Source: Turnera subulata (taxonomy: Eukaryota > Streptophyta > Magnoliopsida > Malpighiales > Passifloraceae). From it: a stretch of 64,000 nt of DNA. Where the stretch lies: assembly GCA_028386065.3 (NCBI GenBank), contig JAKUCV010002348.1, positions 45,785-109,784 of the forward strand, given 5' to 3'. Each line of letters opens with the position of its first letter. Within the stretch, counting starts at the first letter, position 1. Position numbers and translations under genes: made by a program. The notes beneath the pieces are model-generated. The model had not been told where the DNA came from. It ran no database searches and worked only from the letters and a program-made list of their open reading frames with translations. Positions 36,768 to 49,296 of the stretch are shown here, piece after piece.

Positions 36768-37837
36768 TCAGGAAATTAAGTGAGCCCGGTGGACTGTTCT
36801 CCGAGCGTTGAACAATAGGAAGTAGACAGGTTCTTGCAGAGTTTCTCCAAGTGCATATTCAGACGGAGAAGGAATTTTGCTCCTGGCTGACTGGAAGCCC
36901 AGTTTTAGAGTTTTAACTGGTATCATTTTAGGATTGCATGAGCCATAGGTATGGGGCTGTGGGTGATGTCCATCTGCGAGTTGTCCTGTTGGGGAATAGC
37001 TTAGGCTGTATAGGGAATAGATAGTTCAACACAACCCTTTTGTTCTTTTTTTCCTTCCTGTTTTCAGGCCGAATTTACAGAAACATGGACGCAAACATTT
37101 ACGGTCTACTAATGGTCGACAAGACAAATTCGTGGTCTAACAAACTATTCTTTCTGAACTGGAACTTACAGATATAACAATTCTTTTGAGTTTTCCATGA
37201 TGGACATCAAGTTTTTACACACGCCAGCAATGATAATCATTGGCCATGAGGGTTATCCGCTTGGTAATTAATGATGGCACACTGTTGTGTTCTGTTTTTA
37301 TATGAAATTTCTACGTAGGTCAAGAAACGCTGTGATTATGGCACAATGCTCATGTTTGCTTACTCTGAGGAGGACGGGCGTATTGCCTTTAGTACCGTTT
37401 GTTGGAACTTAGTGGTAAGTGCCTTGCTACCCATTTTTAGAATTTGGGTTCAATCCTGGGCGCTTCCAGTTAAGCTCCATTCATTACACGTTCACAATGT
37501 TGATCCCAATTTATGATGCTAAGGGTCAGCAGGTGATGTGAATTACTCCATAAAACCAAGGCAGACCGTATTAAATTGAATACTAATGGAGCATCTTTTG
37601 TACCGAAACAAAATAAAAAAGGCATCGTTTGAACAAAAGGAAGTAAGGCGGAAGAAGGAAAATGGGCCGACCCAATGAACCATTTCTTAGAAGCCCATAC
37701 ATTAAAAAAAAAAGGAAAAGAGGAAAAACCATCGCGGCTAATTACTAAACCCTAGTCATCACGTCTTTGCCATCGCACCCGCTCAGTCCTCAGCTGCTAC
37801 TGCTCTCTCAGTTGGTCTAATCCTCTTTCCAGAAACC
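36768..37837. other. 3' UTR and eIF3l promoter region
   Basis: The first ~350 bp is probably the 3' UTR of the membrane-protein gene. No gene is present. The last 180 bp is the eIF3l promoter and leader. Confidence 0.5.
37663..37755 (+). promoter_or_regulatory. site II plus telo-box promoter motifs
   Basis: A TGGGCC site II core is at 37663-37668 and an inverted TGGGCT is at 37692-37697. A telo-box AAACCCTAG is at 37747-37755, 83 bp before the start codon. This pairing is known from promoters of plant ribosomal-protein and translation-factor genes (TCP- and TRB-type factors) and fits the downstream eIF3 gene. Confidence 0.6.
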
Positions 37838-40800
37838 ATGGCAGCCGCCGGTTACGACTACGAGGAGCAGGGCCGGGAGCAACAAGACTCCGTGTACGAC
37901 CCGAATTACGTCCCGGACTCCGTGAAATCATTCGTGGTGCACCTCTACCGCCACATACGCGAGAAGAATGTGTACGAGATCCACCAGATGTACGACACCT
38001 CGTTCCAGACCCTCTCGGAGAGGCACTTCAAGGACACCCCATGGCCTTCCGTCGACGCCGTCGCTCACTTCGTCGACAACGACCACGTCTTCTGCCTCCT
38101 CTACCGCGAGATGTGGTTCCGCCACCTCTACGCCCGCCTCACCCCCACCCTCAAGCAGAGGATCGACAGCTGGGACAATTACTGCAACCTCTTCCAGGTC
38201 AATATCTATCTGTGCCTTCCTTCTTTTCTATTTTTGTGATTTGATTGCTCAAATTTGGTTGAGCCCCTTGCTTATTAAATGTGTGGATGATTGGGATTGT
38301 GTAGGTGGTCTTGCACGGGGTGGTGAATATGCAGTTGCCCAACCAGTGGTTGTGGGATATGGTGGATGAGTTTGTTTATCAATTTCAGAGCTTTTGCCAG
38401 TACAGGGCTAAGATGAGGAACAAGAGCGAGCAGGAGATTGCCCTTTTGAAGCAATTCGATCAGGTGAAAATCTACTTTAGGCTGCAATGTTCTTTGTGAG
38501 CACTAAAGCAATATTTGAGTTTTTTTTTTGGCTCTGTTCGTTACTATTGCATAACTATTAAAACGAATAGGAATCTTTTCGTCATGAAGATAAAGTTGGA
38601 AATGCCTTTTTTTTTTTTTCTGAAGGCTTGGAATGTTTATGGAGTGCTCAACTTCTTGCAAGCACTTGTGGAGAAATCAATGATCATTGAGATTTTGGAG
38701 CGGGAGAAGGAAGGTCTTGAGCAGTTCACTGCCACGGATGGGTATGATTACAGTGGCGGGAGTAATGTCTTGAAGGTGTTGGGATACTTCAGCATGGTTG
38801 GTTTACTGCGTGTCCATTGCCTTTTGGGTGATTATCATTCTGGCCTCAAGTGCTTGCTTCCCATTGATATCAGCCAACAAGGTGTTTATACCAGTGTTAT
38901 TGGAAGCCATATTACTACCATATATCACTATGGTTTTGCAAACCTCATGCTGCGAAGGTATGTTGATACTTTTGGTTCTTTGCTCGAGTATTTGTTTATT
39001 TATCTTGCCCCATTTTGAATTGCTTAAACCTTCTCTATACAGCAATATCTTCTTCCGTTATCTGGAAATGGGTTAGAAACTTTCTATATAAGTAGTTTCC
39101 ATCTAAGGGGTAACCTATAAGTTTGTTCCAACTCATATAGTAGCATCGCTGATTTGGAGAAATGTGTAAATCTGTAATTGGCGATACATGAAAACGTTTA
39201 TAGCCCATCAAGCTTCTTTGTAGATCTTAAATCCTTCTTCCTCAACCCACTCTCTGAGCCAAGGTGAAGAACAAAACTATATTTTAACTTTTTGTGTTCA
39301 TTGCTTCTTCATGTATTTTAGTATTTCTTATAATGTTTCTGTGCTTTATGCACTGTGGATTCTTATTATGTTGAAGGTAATATTCTCTTACATTTCTTAT
39401 TAAGCTTGTCATAATTTGTTGGTTTTTTTAAAAAGGTATGTGGATGCTATTCGCGAGTTCAGTAAAATTCTCTTGTACATATACAAGACCAAGCAGTATC
39501 ATCAGAAATCTCCTCAGTATGAGCAGATTCTGAAGAAGAATGAGCAGATGTATGCATTGCTGGGCATTTGTCTTTTACTTTGTCCCCAGGTGAAGCTTGT
39601 TGATGAGACAGTGAACTCTCAATTGCGGGAGAAGTATGGTGAAAAGATGGGTAGAATGCAAAGATATGATGATGAAGCATTTGGAGTCTATGATGAGCTC
39701 TTTTCATATGCATGCCCAAAGTTCATTACCCCATCAGCTCCATGTTTTGAAGAGCCTCTTCTAAACTATAATCAGGTCTGTCCTATCCATGTTATGTGAG
39801 CTGGGATGATGGAATATCTCTCAAATGCCTTTTTACGCACCATATTCTCATGGTTTCTGGTCAATATATTTTCCATCACATGCATGGAGGTTCTCTTGTG
39901 CATTTATCGTTCTCTCTGGAATGATATCCTCTAATTTTTTGTTACTCTTTATTGTACAGTGTAATCTTACACTTGGTTTTCTCTCTACATGGTAAAAGGC
40001 ATTCTAAGTTTGCTGGAGAGAACCCAGATTGCCTCTTTAGTTCATTGCTTGCTAAAAATCAACTAACTGGCAATTTAATAATTCCTGTTTAATGTATGGG
40101 CTAATTAGCTTTACCTGGCATGGTTTGTTCGTTTTTTGTTTCTCTTAGCTTGTTATTTTTGTGAATGTCTGATCTTGTTAGTTTTATGTCTTGTAGGATG
40201 CTTACAGACTGCAGTTGAAGCTATTTCTGTATGAGGTTAAGCAGCAACAGCTGTTAGCTGGTGTGCGTACCTTCTTGAAAGTATATTCAACCATATCCCT
40301 TGGGAAGCTTGCTAACTACATGGAAGTAGATGAGCCAACTCTAAGGTTGGAGCTTCTTTTATGGGTGTTCTTTGTTTCATAATGTTTGAGTACCTAAAAT
40401 TTTGTTTTGAACTTAAATCTTGTTACATTTCCCAGGACTATACTTCTGACATACAAGCACAAGACGCATGCTGTTGATTCTGAAGGGAAGATCATTTCCA
40501 ATGCTGATGTGGACTTCTACATTGATGATGTATGTCAATTTCCTGTGCTTTTGTATTTGTTACTATCTGAAATTTCTTCTAGTTTAATCTGCATATTTTT
40601 AGGGAACCTATTTAGACCATGACCTGAGGAGTGTACATGTTAACAGCAAAACCTCCAACTTGGAGTGATATTTTTCTAAACAAAGGCTAGATTCTCTTTC
40701 AAAACATAATTGGCTCATGCCTTCTTAACAGCTGATGTGCTCTGATAAAATATTACTCAGTTTATTAATAATGTTAGTGTGCACATTATTCGGGACTGAA

Positions 40801-41192
40801 TTAATGGTAATCTGTTTTTCTAGTTATCCTAATTATGACATTCATTTTGCTCTTTAATGAGTATCAGGACAAAAACTTTACAATTGGATGCTTGTAAGAG
40901 CACTTGTTAGATATTTGGAGACTGTTTCTTTTCTCTTGTGTTGAATTCCCCCTTTGTCTTTGCAGGACATGGTTCGCGTTGTTGAATCCAAACCAGCAAA
41001 GCGCTATGGTGATTACTTTTTGCGACAAATTGTCAAGGTATTTTCTACCCCAATAAATTACTTGTAATGCCCTGGTTTTACTGGATGCAAGTCTTGTTCT
41101 TTGTGGTTGGTTAGTGATTTTTTTTTTTCTCTTTTCTTGTGGTACAGCTTGAAGGTGTGATAAATGATATGGATCGTATAAAGCTGGAATGA
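37838..41192 (+). CDS. EIF3L: eukaryotic translation initiation factor 3 subunit L
   Basis: Eight exons (37838-38197, 38305-38463, 38626-38957, 39436-39775, 40197-40345, 40436-40529, 40966-41037, 41148-41192) join in frame to 516 residues. Recognisable family segments include DPNYVPDSVKSFVVHLYRHI, WDNYCNLFQ, LGYFSMVGLLRVHCLLGDYH and RYVDAIREFSKILLYI, and a C-terminal PCI-type region with LFLYEVKQQQLLAGVRTFLK and SLGKLANYM. eIF3l is a subunit of the octameric core of eIF3, which scaffolds 43S pre-initiation complex assembly in the cytosol. The length matches the family and nothing looks damaged. The promoter carries translation-gene motifs. Confidence 0.96.
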
Positions 41193-42908
41193 GGACCTTA
41201 ACTTCGTAGAATTTTAGTTGCTAATACCTGTTCCTAATAGTCCGCTATTTGACAGAAATTTTGTTTCCAAATGAATGGCTTATTGTTACTTGTTCTTATT
41301 GTATTTTACTTTTGGTTTTGAGTTATTCCAATGTGATTGGTTAAATTTTTGATTTACCGGGTGCTTCAGTTTATACAGAAGTGAAAATGATGGGTTAAAA
41401 CGCTAAGATAAAAAGTTGTTTGTATTGTGCTGCACAGGATCAAATGGGGTTATTTTGTAGTTGAAGAGATTTTGTAATGTAGTCTTATTTTACGGTATTT
41501 GGCCGAGAGGAAAAAGAAAGGTGGAGCAGATCGGATGAAGGAAAGCCGAAATTGACGTTGGATGGTGGGATTCGTTGTTCTGATGAGGTTTCTCTTGCCT
41601 GTTATCTCTTGCGATGGGATATCTAGGTTTTCGGGAATCGTTTTCCTACCTTCGAATATGTGGTCTGTTCTGTTCTCGGTACAAGTAATTTGAAAGACCT
41701 TCAAAGTTTGGAGGATTGCTAAAGCTTTTCTCTGGTCATTGGAAAAATAAAGATAGATTTTTATTGCTTAGTTGAACCTTTTCATAGGCGAAATTAGTGG
41801 ATTTTCCTATCGAGAAATGTACCATAAATGGGGTTTTCTATCTTGTGCTTTGGGGCACATGATAAGGCACTAAATAAGGAAATAAATTTTCACAATTAAT
41901 GAGTATTATTTTTCTAGTGACTAAAATAACCCTTTCATAAATAATGATTGTGTTTTGTAATTAATTCAATACATAACATAAATAATGATTGTGTTGTGTA
42001 ATTAATTCAATACATAACAATTAAAGGTTATTTTAGTCACTAGAAAAATAATACTTATTAATTGTGGAAATTTTTTTTCTTATTTAGTGCCTTATCATGT
42101 GCCCCTAGGGCACAAGATAAAAAAACCCTAAATAATAAACGCATGTTAAGATCATCTCGTTATTTCTCAACTTAAAAAAAAAAAAATGTAATTTTCCATT
42201 GCCTGCATCTCGGTAGAGTAATGCTTAAAACTATGTGATGGTAATAGTTTTCCACAATTTCATGGTACTTGAAGCGCAGGCCCTTAAAAGGAGATGTCTT
42301 AAATACAATTGATTTTCAGTCTTGTTATTGAGAGGAGGTATATAAGTTGATTAAAAGTTCGTGGCTCTGTGGATGTTTGCGGGAGTGTTCCCGTTGGGCA
42401 TCAATGGCAGGAATAGCTTCATATGCAAGTCGCTCTAATTTGCTATTTCGGCCGTTTTAAAAAAAATGTTTTAGAGTGGTGCTACTGTTTTATCCCAGCG
42501 TTTGTCATTAAACGTAAATGAATATCAGGCATGTTCTCTAATTCGGTTGAATGGCAGGTATCGTTACACTGTATAACACGCGCCTTCCCACCGTTCCACT
42601 GTGTTATCTACATCCAACTTTCAACATTACAACAATTATTGGCAAACTCTTGGTTTTGGACTCAAAACATTATAGTTCTTTTTGGATTTCTGAAAGCAAC
42701 AAATTGTATCATCTTTTCTCCCTTCTTATGGTACAAAGACAGGGACAATGATAAAGAAATAAAACATTCTTTATCATGTTAAAAGTAGATAAAACATGTC
42801 AGGACCCCGGCTCCTAGTCAACTGACGGCACACAATTAGCGATAACTAAGAGGCAGGGTGCAGAAAGATTTAAGAGATCACATCTCCCACCAGTACCAGT
42901 CATAAATC
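41193..42908. other. intergenic region containing a MITE
   Basis: The eIF3l 3' UTR is followed by a 299-bp inverted-repeat element (41830-42128). From 42130 to 42908 is AT-rich DNA and the probable leader of the tetraspanin gene. No other gene is present. Confidence 0.55.
41830..42128. mobile_element. MITE with ~100-bp terminal inverted repeats
   Basis: The left arm (41830-41932) starts GGGGTTTTCTATCTTGTGC and includes CACATGATAAGGCAC. The right arm (about 42026-42128) is its reverse complement with about 90 percent identity by eye. TAAAT flanks both sides (41825-41829 and 42129-42133) and may be the target duplication. The centre is a two-unit tandem repeat of about 40 bp containing ATAATGATTGTGTT and AATTAATTCAATACATAACA. 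No coding capacity is seen; the superfamily is not assigned. Confidence 0.8.
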
Positions 42909-44483
42909 ATGGAGACTAATAACCTTGGCAGCGATAGCTCCTCCTCCGCCCCGGTTCTTGATGATGGAGCTGCTGTGATGACCAGATGCTCTAGATGTTG
43001 CCTGCAGAACTCGATGAGGATACTGAACATGATACTATTCTTGTTTGGTGCTGGAACGATCGTGTACTCACTTTGGCTGCAGAAGAAATGGAATGAAGGT
43101 GTTGGTGAGCTGTCTTCCAGTTCATCTCTTCCAAGACCAGGGTACTTAGCTAGCTAGCTCTCTCTTCCGCATTTGTCTGTTCGGTTTGAGAAATACATAT
43201 TCCCATGGCTGTCCTAAAGAGTTCGATGTTCTAACAAATTGCTGTATGATTCTTCAGGTTCATATTGACATGCGTGGGTGTGGGGATTACTGTTTGCTTG
43301 AGCACCCTTTGCGGCCATATGTTAGCTAAATGTATCACCAGTTCTGTTCTCTTGGTAGTATCCTTCCTTCCTATAGTTCAGTTTACAGATTGCAATATCC
43401 AAATGTCTAAAATTTTATAGGTTTCATCATTTTCAAACAGTTTCCTACTCAAGCCTAACTTGCAGAGACATTTTTAAGCCACTAAGTATTGTACTTCTGC
43501 ATCAAAAGAAACTAAATACCATTTATAGTAAGCTAGTTTCTGGGCTCAATGGGTTGGATGTTTCTCTTCAATTTTGTTTGATGCAGGCATTAATACATTC
43601 ATGTTTATTTTAATCAATTCCTTGACCGAATTTTCAGTACATTATAATCATGATCTGCCTTCTCAGCCTTGAGTTCGCTGTGATTGTTGCGGTTTTCTTC
43701 AAGATGGATTGGCAAGCGGTATGTTTTCTCATCCTTGTCCTGATAATTAAAACACATTAATCTTGTCTTGGAAATATGAGTCGGACAGCAGTAAGATAAC
43801 AATTCGGAGATTTTGTTAGTCTAAGTAAATTTGTTTATGCATGGCTCCTCCTAATCTTGGAAATGAAGTTGCAATGTAGTTGAGGATCTACTGTAAAGCT
43901 TACTCTGAATGTAGTAATCCTTGTAGTGGTGTCTTGGTGAGTATTCCTGGATGTTATTGTTTGTAAAGGTTACTACTTCCACAATGTCCTCGACTAGCAC
44001 TTTTCAAACAGTTTTTTCCACATCGTATACTGATGGCTGCGGTTTTCTTTGCTGACAGAAATTTACTGCTATTATTGGGGAGGGTAACACAGAGTTTATG
44101 CGTTTTGTGATGTTTAATGTGTTGGTGTGCCGCACAGTGACCCTCATAATTTGGGCAGCGCAGGTATTGGAATTAGTTGCTAGTTGGACTTGGACAAAGC
44201 ACATCAAGGAAATCCGTTTCCCATTTTGTTTATTGGTCAAGGTACTTTGTTGTATATGCAGTAAAAATGCTCACACTTTGGGGGAATCATTTTGCAGATG
44301 AATGCTGCATTTCTAGGTGCGGTTCTTTGGGTAGTAGGTGTTGAACCCAGAACTCATTGTAAGATATCGGATGTTCTTGAGATTCGTCAGTCCTTTTTGG
44401 TACCTGACTCCCTTCAGTGCTCCAGAGAAACCTGTACAGTGTACAGCCGGTATCATCATTTACTGCCGGTGCTGTCATCATAG
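42909..44483 (+). CDS. tetraspanin, TOM2A/TET19-like
   Basis: Five exons (42909-43141, 43258-43354, 43638-43718, 44059-44163, 44298-44483) join in frame to 233 residues. After MTRCSRCCLQNSMRILN there are four hydrophobic spans: ILFLFGAGTIVYSLWL, FILTCVGVGITVCLSTLCG, VYIIMICLLSLEFAVIVAVFF, and a final one spanning VLVCRTVTLIIWAAQMNAAFLGAVLW. The loop between spans 3 and 4 is only about 25 residues and lacks the plant GCCK/RP tetraspanin motif. This is seen in the divergent TOM2A/TET18-20 group, which includes a tobamovirus-multiplication host factor. The C-terminal tail (EPRTHCKISD...FLVP) is the least certain part. Confidence 0.78.
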
Positions 44484-44736
44484 CTTTTTCGTTGCTCTCC
44501 TGTTAATATGCATCCACTCCAAATTTTGGCCTTCAATAAAATAAAATAGAAATTGATATTTTGCAGTTCTGACCTCCTATTGCTGTTAGTCTATATTTGT
44601 AAAACGTGAAGACAATAACAGAAATTAGAGGCCACCTTACAAATTGTGCAAGCAACACAATAATCAGGATTCAGGACTGTCTAATTACTATTTGCCTCGA
44701 ATTTACTATGAAATCTCAAAAACTTGTGGATGTTGC

Positions 44737-44800
44737 CCGCTAAGGCTTGGAATCCACTAAGGTGGGTTTCAGGCGAATAGTATAATTGACATGCTAAACG
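44737..44800 (+). repeat. upstream edge of the duplicated aminotransferase segment, copy 1
   Basis: It matches 61412-61485, starting AAGGCTTGGAATCCACTAAG then GTGGGTTTCAGGCGAAT. It is now separated from the rest of copy 1 by the copia-derived insertion. Confidence 0.7.
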
Positions 44801-46049
44801 AACATAATTAATTTAATGAGCTCCCGCTACGATTAGAATATTTACTTTATGCCTCTAAGTATATCGATAAATTATTAGAAAATCAAGAACAACAATCAGG
44901 TATAGAAGCAAAGGCGTACCCGAATCTATGATGAACAAATTTGAATTGTGACTTGAGAGGATTGGGAGCTTCTAAGATTTGGTTCCAACATTTGGTGTGT
45001 TTTTCTGTGATGGGGCAAAGAAAATTGACGCTAGATTAATCTTCGGATCACAACCCTATATGTTATTCTTTATATACTAGGTCAATTAGGGCGCCCATAA
45101 AACCATAATGACTAGTATTGGGTTTCTATACATAATTAGAATCCATACCAAAATAGATATTTCAAAGCCCCAAAAAATAGATCACTTAGTGGCCCTTTAA
45201 AATAGAACAATCTATAATATAATTTTATTAATGATATAAGCCCATTAAATAATAATTATATCGAACAATCTCTCACTTGAGCTATATTATTCTTGAGAGA
45301 ATTATATTTTAAAGTGTGCACATGAAATGACTGTCTTTCTTAAAACATCTCCTTAGTTATAATCTGGTCCATCTATATATTAGCATGAGATTAAAGCGGC
45401 CTTCGTTATATTTATTCGTAACTGGACCCATCAATAGTCACCATATTAACATATTCAATGACATAAATCAAGTATGGATGTGTAGCATGAAAATTACATG
45501 TAATGTGAGCATACATGCCTATCTCCAACTGGTCTTCAAAATCTTATGAGATCATATGAAAAAAACAAGTCCAGAGAATAAATCACCAAATATACTTTAT
45601 TATGCAGAAAAGTAATCACAAAGTGCATTGGAAATAAGAACATGAAAAATATAAACTCCCACTAAAACTGTACTTCGTCAAACAATTTGACACGTATATA
45701 AGCAGTATACTCATGAAACAATTTAGGTGGTAACCCTTTGGTAAGCAGATCTGCAACCATGGAGTTTGTCCCAATATGTTCTATTTGCATTTATCCACTC
45801 TGAACTCTTTCTTTAACAACCAAGAACTTGATGTCTATATGCTTTGACTTCGAAGAACTGTTGTTGCTGTTGGAATACATCACAGTCGACCTATTGTCAC
45901 AAAATCTTTAATGGCCTTTAAATGCCATTCACAATGTGCAGCCCAGTGACAAAATTTCGTAGCCATATTCCATAATCGGATGCCTCAAAACAGGCTATAA
46001 ACTCAACAGCGATGGTGGAAGAATCTATGAGTGTCTACTTAGCACTCTT

Positions 46050-46232
46050 CTAAGAAATAGCTCCACCAGCTAGTAAGTAAATATTGCCAGAAGTGGATCT
46101 CCTACTGTCTTGGCATCCAACAAAATCAAAATTAGAATACCCAACGACCTCCAACGATTCTGATCTCATGTATGTGAGCATGTAATCTTTTGCTCTCTGC
46201 AAATTCGAATGACCCGTTTGGCTGCTATTCAA
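46050..46232 (-). pseudogene. copia RNase H fragment
   Basis: LEVVGYSNFDFVGCQDSRRS followed by TSGNIYLLAGGAIS matches the copia RNase H region (usually GYSDADWAGCxDSRKSTSGY). Confidence 0.8.
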
Positions 46233-46365
46233 TGATCATTCTTTGGTTACTAAGATATTTGTCTAACATCCCAACAATGAACGTTATATCCGGACGCGTA
46301 CAAACTTGAGCATACATTAGACTTCCTACCGCTGAAGCATAAGGAATCTTTTGCATCTCATTTAT

Positions 46366-46947
46366 CTAAAACTCATTTTTGGGGCATTGGTTGAGACTAA
46401 ACTTATCTCCTTTAGTAACAAGAGTATCTCTTGGTTTACAATTCTTTAGTCCAAACCTGTTAAAAATCTTATCGATATAGCTCTTTTGTGACAACCCAAG
46501 GATACTTCGAGAACGATCTCGATGTAGCTGAATCCCTAATACAAAAGAGGCATCACCAAGATCTTTTATTTCAAAATTCTTAGTTAGAGATCTCTTGGTG
46601 TCGTGCAGTAAGTCTATATTGCTGTTAGCAAGTAATATGTCATCGACATATAAAACCAGGAAAATAAATTTACTCCCACTGAACTTTTGGTATACACAGT
46701 CATCAACTGCATTCATCTCAAAACCAAACGAGATGATAATTTGATGGGATTTATGATACCATTGACGGGAAGCTTGTTTGAGCCTACGGATGGATTTCTT
46801 TAATTTGCAAACCATTTTATTTGAGTCTCCAGACAAAAAGTTTTCTGGTTGTACCATATAAATCGTTTCATCAATGTCACCATTGAGAAATGCAGTCTTT
46901 ACATCCATCTGATGTAGCTCAAGGTCAAAATGAGCCACAAGTGCCAT
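46366..46947 (-). pseudogene. copia reverse transcriptase fragment
   Basis: The frame contains HQMDVKTAFLNGDIDETIYM, the catalytic YVDDILLA box, and KDLGDASFVLGIQLHRDRS. The upstream RT portion is in another frame around 46950-47150 and the RNase H part in another at 46050-46232, so the polyprotein is broken. Confidence 0.88.
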
Positions 46948-47820
46948 TATTATTCTAAAAGAGTCTTTCGATGAAACTGGAGAGAAAGTCTCTTTATAGT
47001 CAATGCCTTCCTTTTGAGTGAAGCCCTTTGCGATAAGATGAGTCTTATATCTTTCGACATTGCCTTTTGAATCCCTTTTGGTTTTAAAAATTCATTTACA
47101 ACCAACAGGTTTTGCACCTTTAGGCAACTCGATAAGATCCCAAACATCATTATCTTTCATAGACTTCATCTCTTCATTCATGGCATCAATCCACTTTTGA
47201 GAATTAGAACTTTGTATGACTTGATGGAAGATGGAAGTTGATAGGATCATCTTTCATCAAGCGTACATTATCCCTATTTTCTTGGAGAAAGACAATGTAA
47301 TCATCTGGCTTTGCACTTCTCCTCTCTCTAGTAGATCTCTTTAGTGGCACTTGATCTTGAGGTTGAGTTTGGTCCTTATGAATAGTCTCTTGACTATGGA
47401 GAGGTACTTCCTCAATGTTATCTTGAATAACATCAGTGATAGGAACTTTTTTTTTATACTAAATGATGACTTTATTGATCCATTATGTATGATAAGCTGT
47501 ACATGTACATGCTGGAAAAGACCAACATGACCCAAATAGAAAAGAACTCAGTAATAGAAACTTGATCATTGTCTTTTGTAAGCGTTGGAGGAAAATTAAG
47601 TTCCTCTTCAAAGACAATATCCCTTATCATATCTTCCCCCTCAAACTCAACTTCTTCAAAAAATCTGGCATTTTCCGTCTAAAAAAATGTTCGAGTGGTG
47701 GGATCATAAATCTTGTGCCCCCTTGATCTCTCAAGATATCTAACAAGGTAGCAACTTGCTGTTCTTGAATCCAGGTTTCTTTTCATTTGGCCTATATGGC
47801 CTTGCCTCAGCTGGATAACC

Positions 47821-48249
47821 CTAAATATGTAGATGCTTAATATTAGGCTTCTTTCTAGTCCATAATTCATAAGGGGTTTTAGTTGCTGCTTTAGTTGGAA
47901 CCTTATTGAGGATATGAGCTATAGTCTTTAGTGCTTCTCCCCAGAGAGATTTTGGTATGGCAGAATGACTCATCATACTCCTTACCATATCCTTAGGCGT
48001 GCAGTTACGCCTCTTAGCATCACCATTCATGCTAGGTGTACCCGGAATTGTGTATTGAGGTACTTTACCGCATTTCTCTAGGAATTTTGCAAAATGGTCT
48101 GGACATTGTTCACTTGATCCATCATATCTACCGTAGTATTCACCACCACGATCAGATTTGATAGCTTTAATTCTTTTGCCAAGTTGATTTCCAACTTCAG
48201 CTTTAAATACCTTAAAAATGTCTAGAGATTGAGACTTCTCATGAATCAA
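47821..48249 (-). pseudogene. copia integrase core fragment
   Basis: The frame contains [27 protein letters not shown] [16 protein letters not shown] (normally NGVAERRNRT) and [20 protein letters not shown], diagnostic of copia integrase. It is interrupted on both sides by frame breaks. Confidence 0.85.
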
Positions 48250-48507
48250 ATATAGATAGCCATAACGTGAATAATCATCTATAAAAGTGATAAAATATTG
48301 TTGACCATTCCAAGAAGACGTAGAATGGCCCAGATATATCTGAATGAATCAGTTCTAAGACGTCATTACTCCGATTGGCACCTATTTTTTTAATGTTTGT
48401 CTGTTTCCCTTTAATGCAATCAATACAAACTTGAAAGTCTGTAAAATCAAAGGAATCAAAGATCCCATCCACCACAAGCCTCTCAGTTCTGTATTTAGAG
48501 ATATGAC

Positions 48508-49296
48508 CTAAACGCTTATGCCATAATGTGGCCTTAGGATATGACCTATTTTCTTTATGTTTGTCTGCTTCCCTTTAATCCTTTTCCTCTTCATGTCCTT
48601 AGAGGATGTTGCCAAATGAGCATCTTCTTGTTTCTCATCTTTAAGTCTATACTCTTCTTGCACAAAATGAGTAATAAGCTCATTAAGAGTCCACTTTTCC
48701 TTTAAAGTGATGTAATACGCTACAAAATATCTGAATTGTGCAGGAAGAGACATGAGAACCAGAAGCACAAGCATGTCCTCAGATAGCTCAAACTTTAGTA
48801 CCCGTAGCTTTGAGGCAACATGAGACATCACCATGATGTGCTCCCTTATATGCCTTTTTCCTTTATACTTCATTGAAACAAGTTTTGACAATAATGAACT
48901 TGTTTCAATCATTATGCTCTTGGCAAAGCCCATTTTAAGTTCATCAAGGAACCTTTTGGCACCATCCTCATCGGACATACAACTCCTAAAGGTTTCTGGA
49001 ATCGCACCCTTTATGATCATGAGGCTCTTGCGATTAGAACGTTCCCACCTCTCAAATTCCATTTTAGCTTCTTTAGAACTTTTCTCCGTAAGAGGGGCGT
49101 GCCGTTCTTCCCGAAGTGTAAGATCCAGATCCATGGAACTAAGAGCAATCATGATGTTCTCTTTCCAGATATTAAAATTTGTGCCATTTAGTACTGGGAT
49201 GGAATTGATATTTGCAGATATCTCAGAAGCAGATTTAATTGAACAGAGAACATAAAACAAAAAAATCAACTCACATTTAACTGAAATTATAAACAA
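48508..49296 (-). pseudogene. copia gag (UBN2-type) fragment
   Basis: The 262-codon frame has the UBN2 gag features IPVLNGTNFNIWKENIMIAL, VSMKYKGKRHIREHIM and LSEDMLVLLVLMSLPAQF. Its C-terminus runs into IKGKQTNIKKIG, a motif that belongs to the GAG-pre-integrase domain, instead of a CCHC zinc knuckle. Confidence 0.8.
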
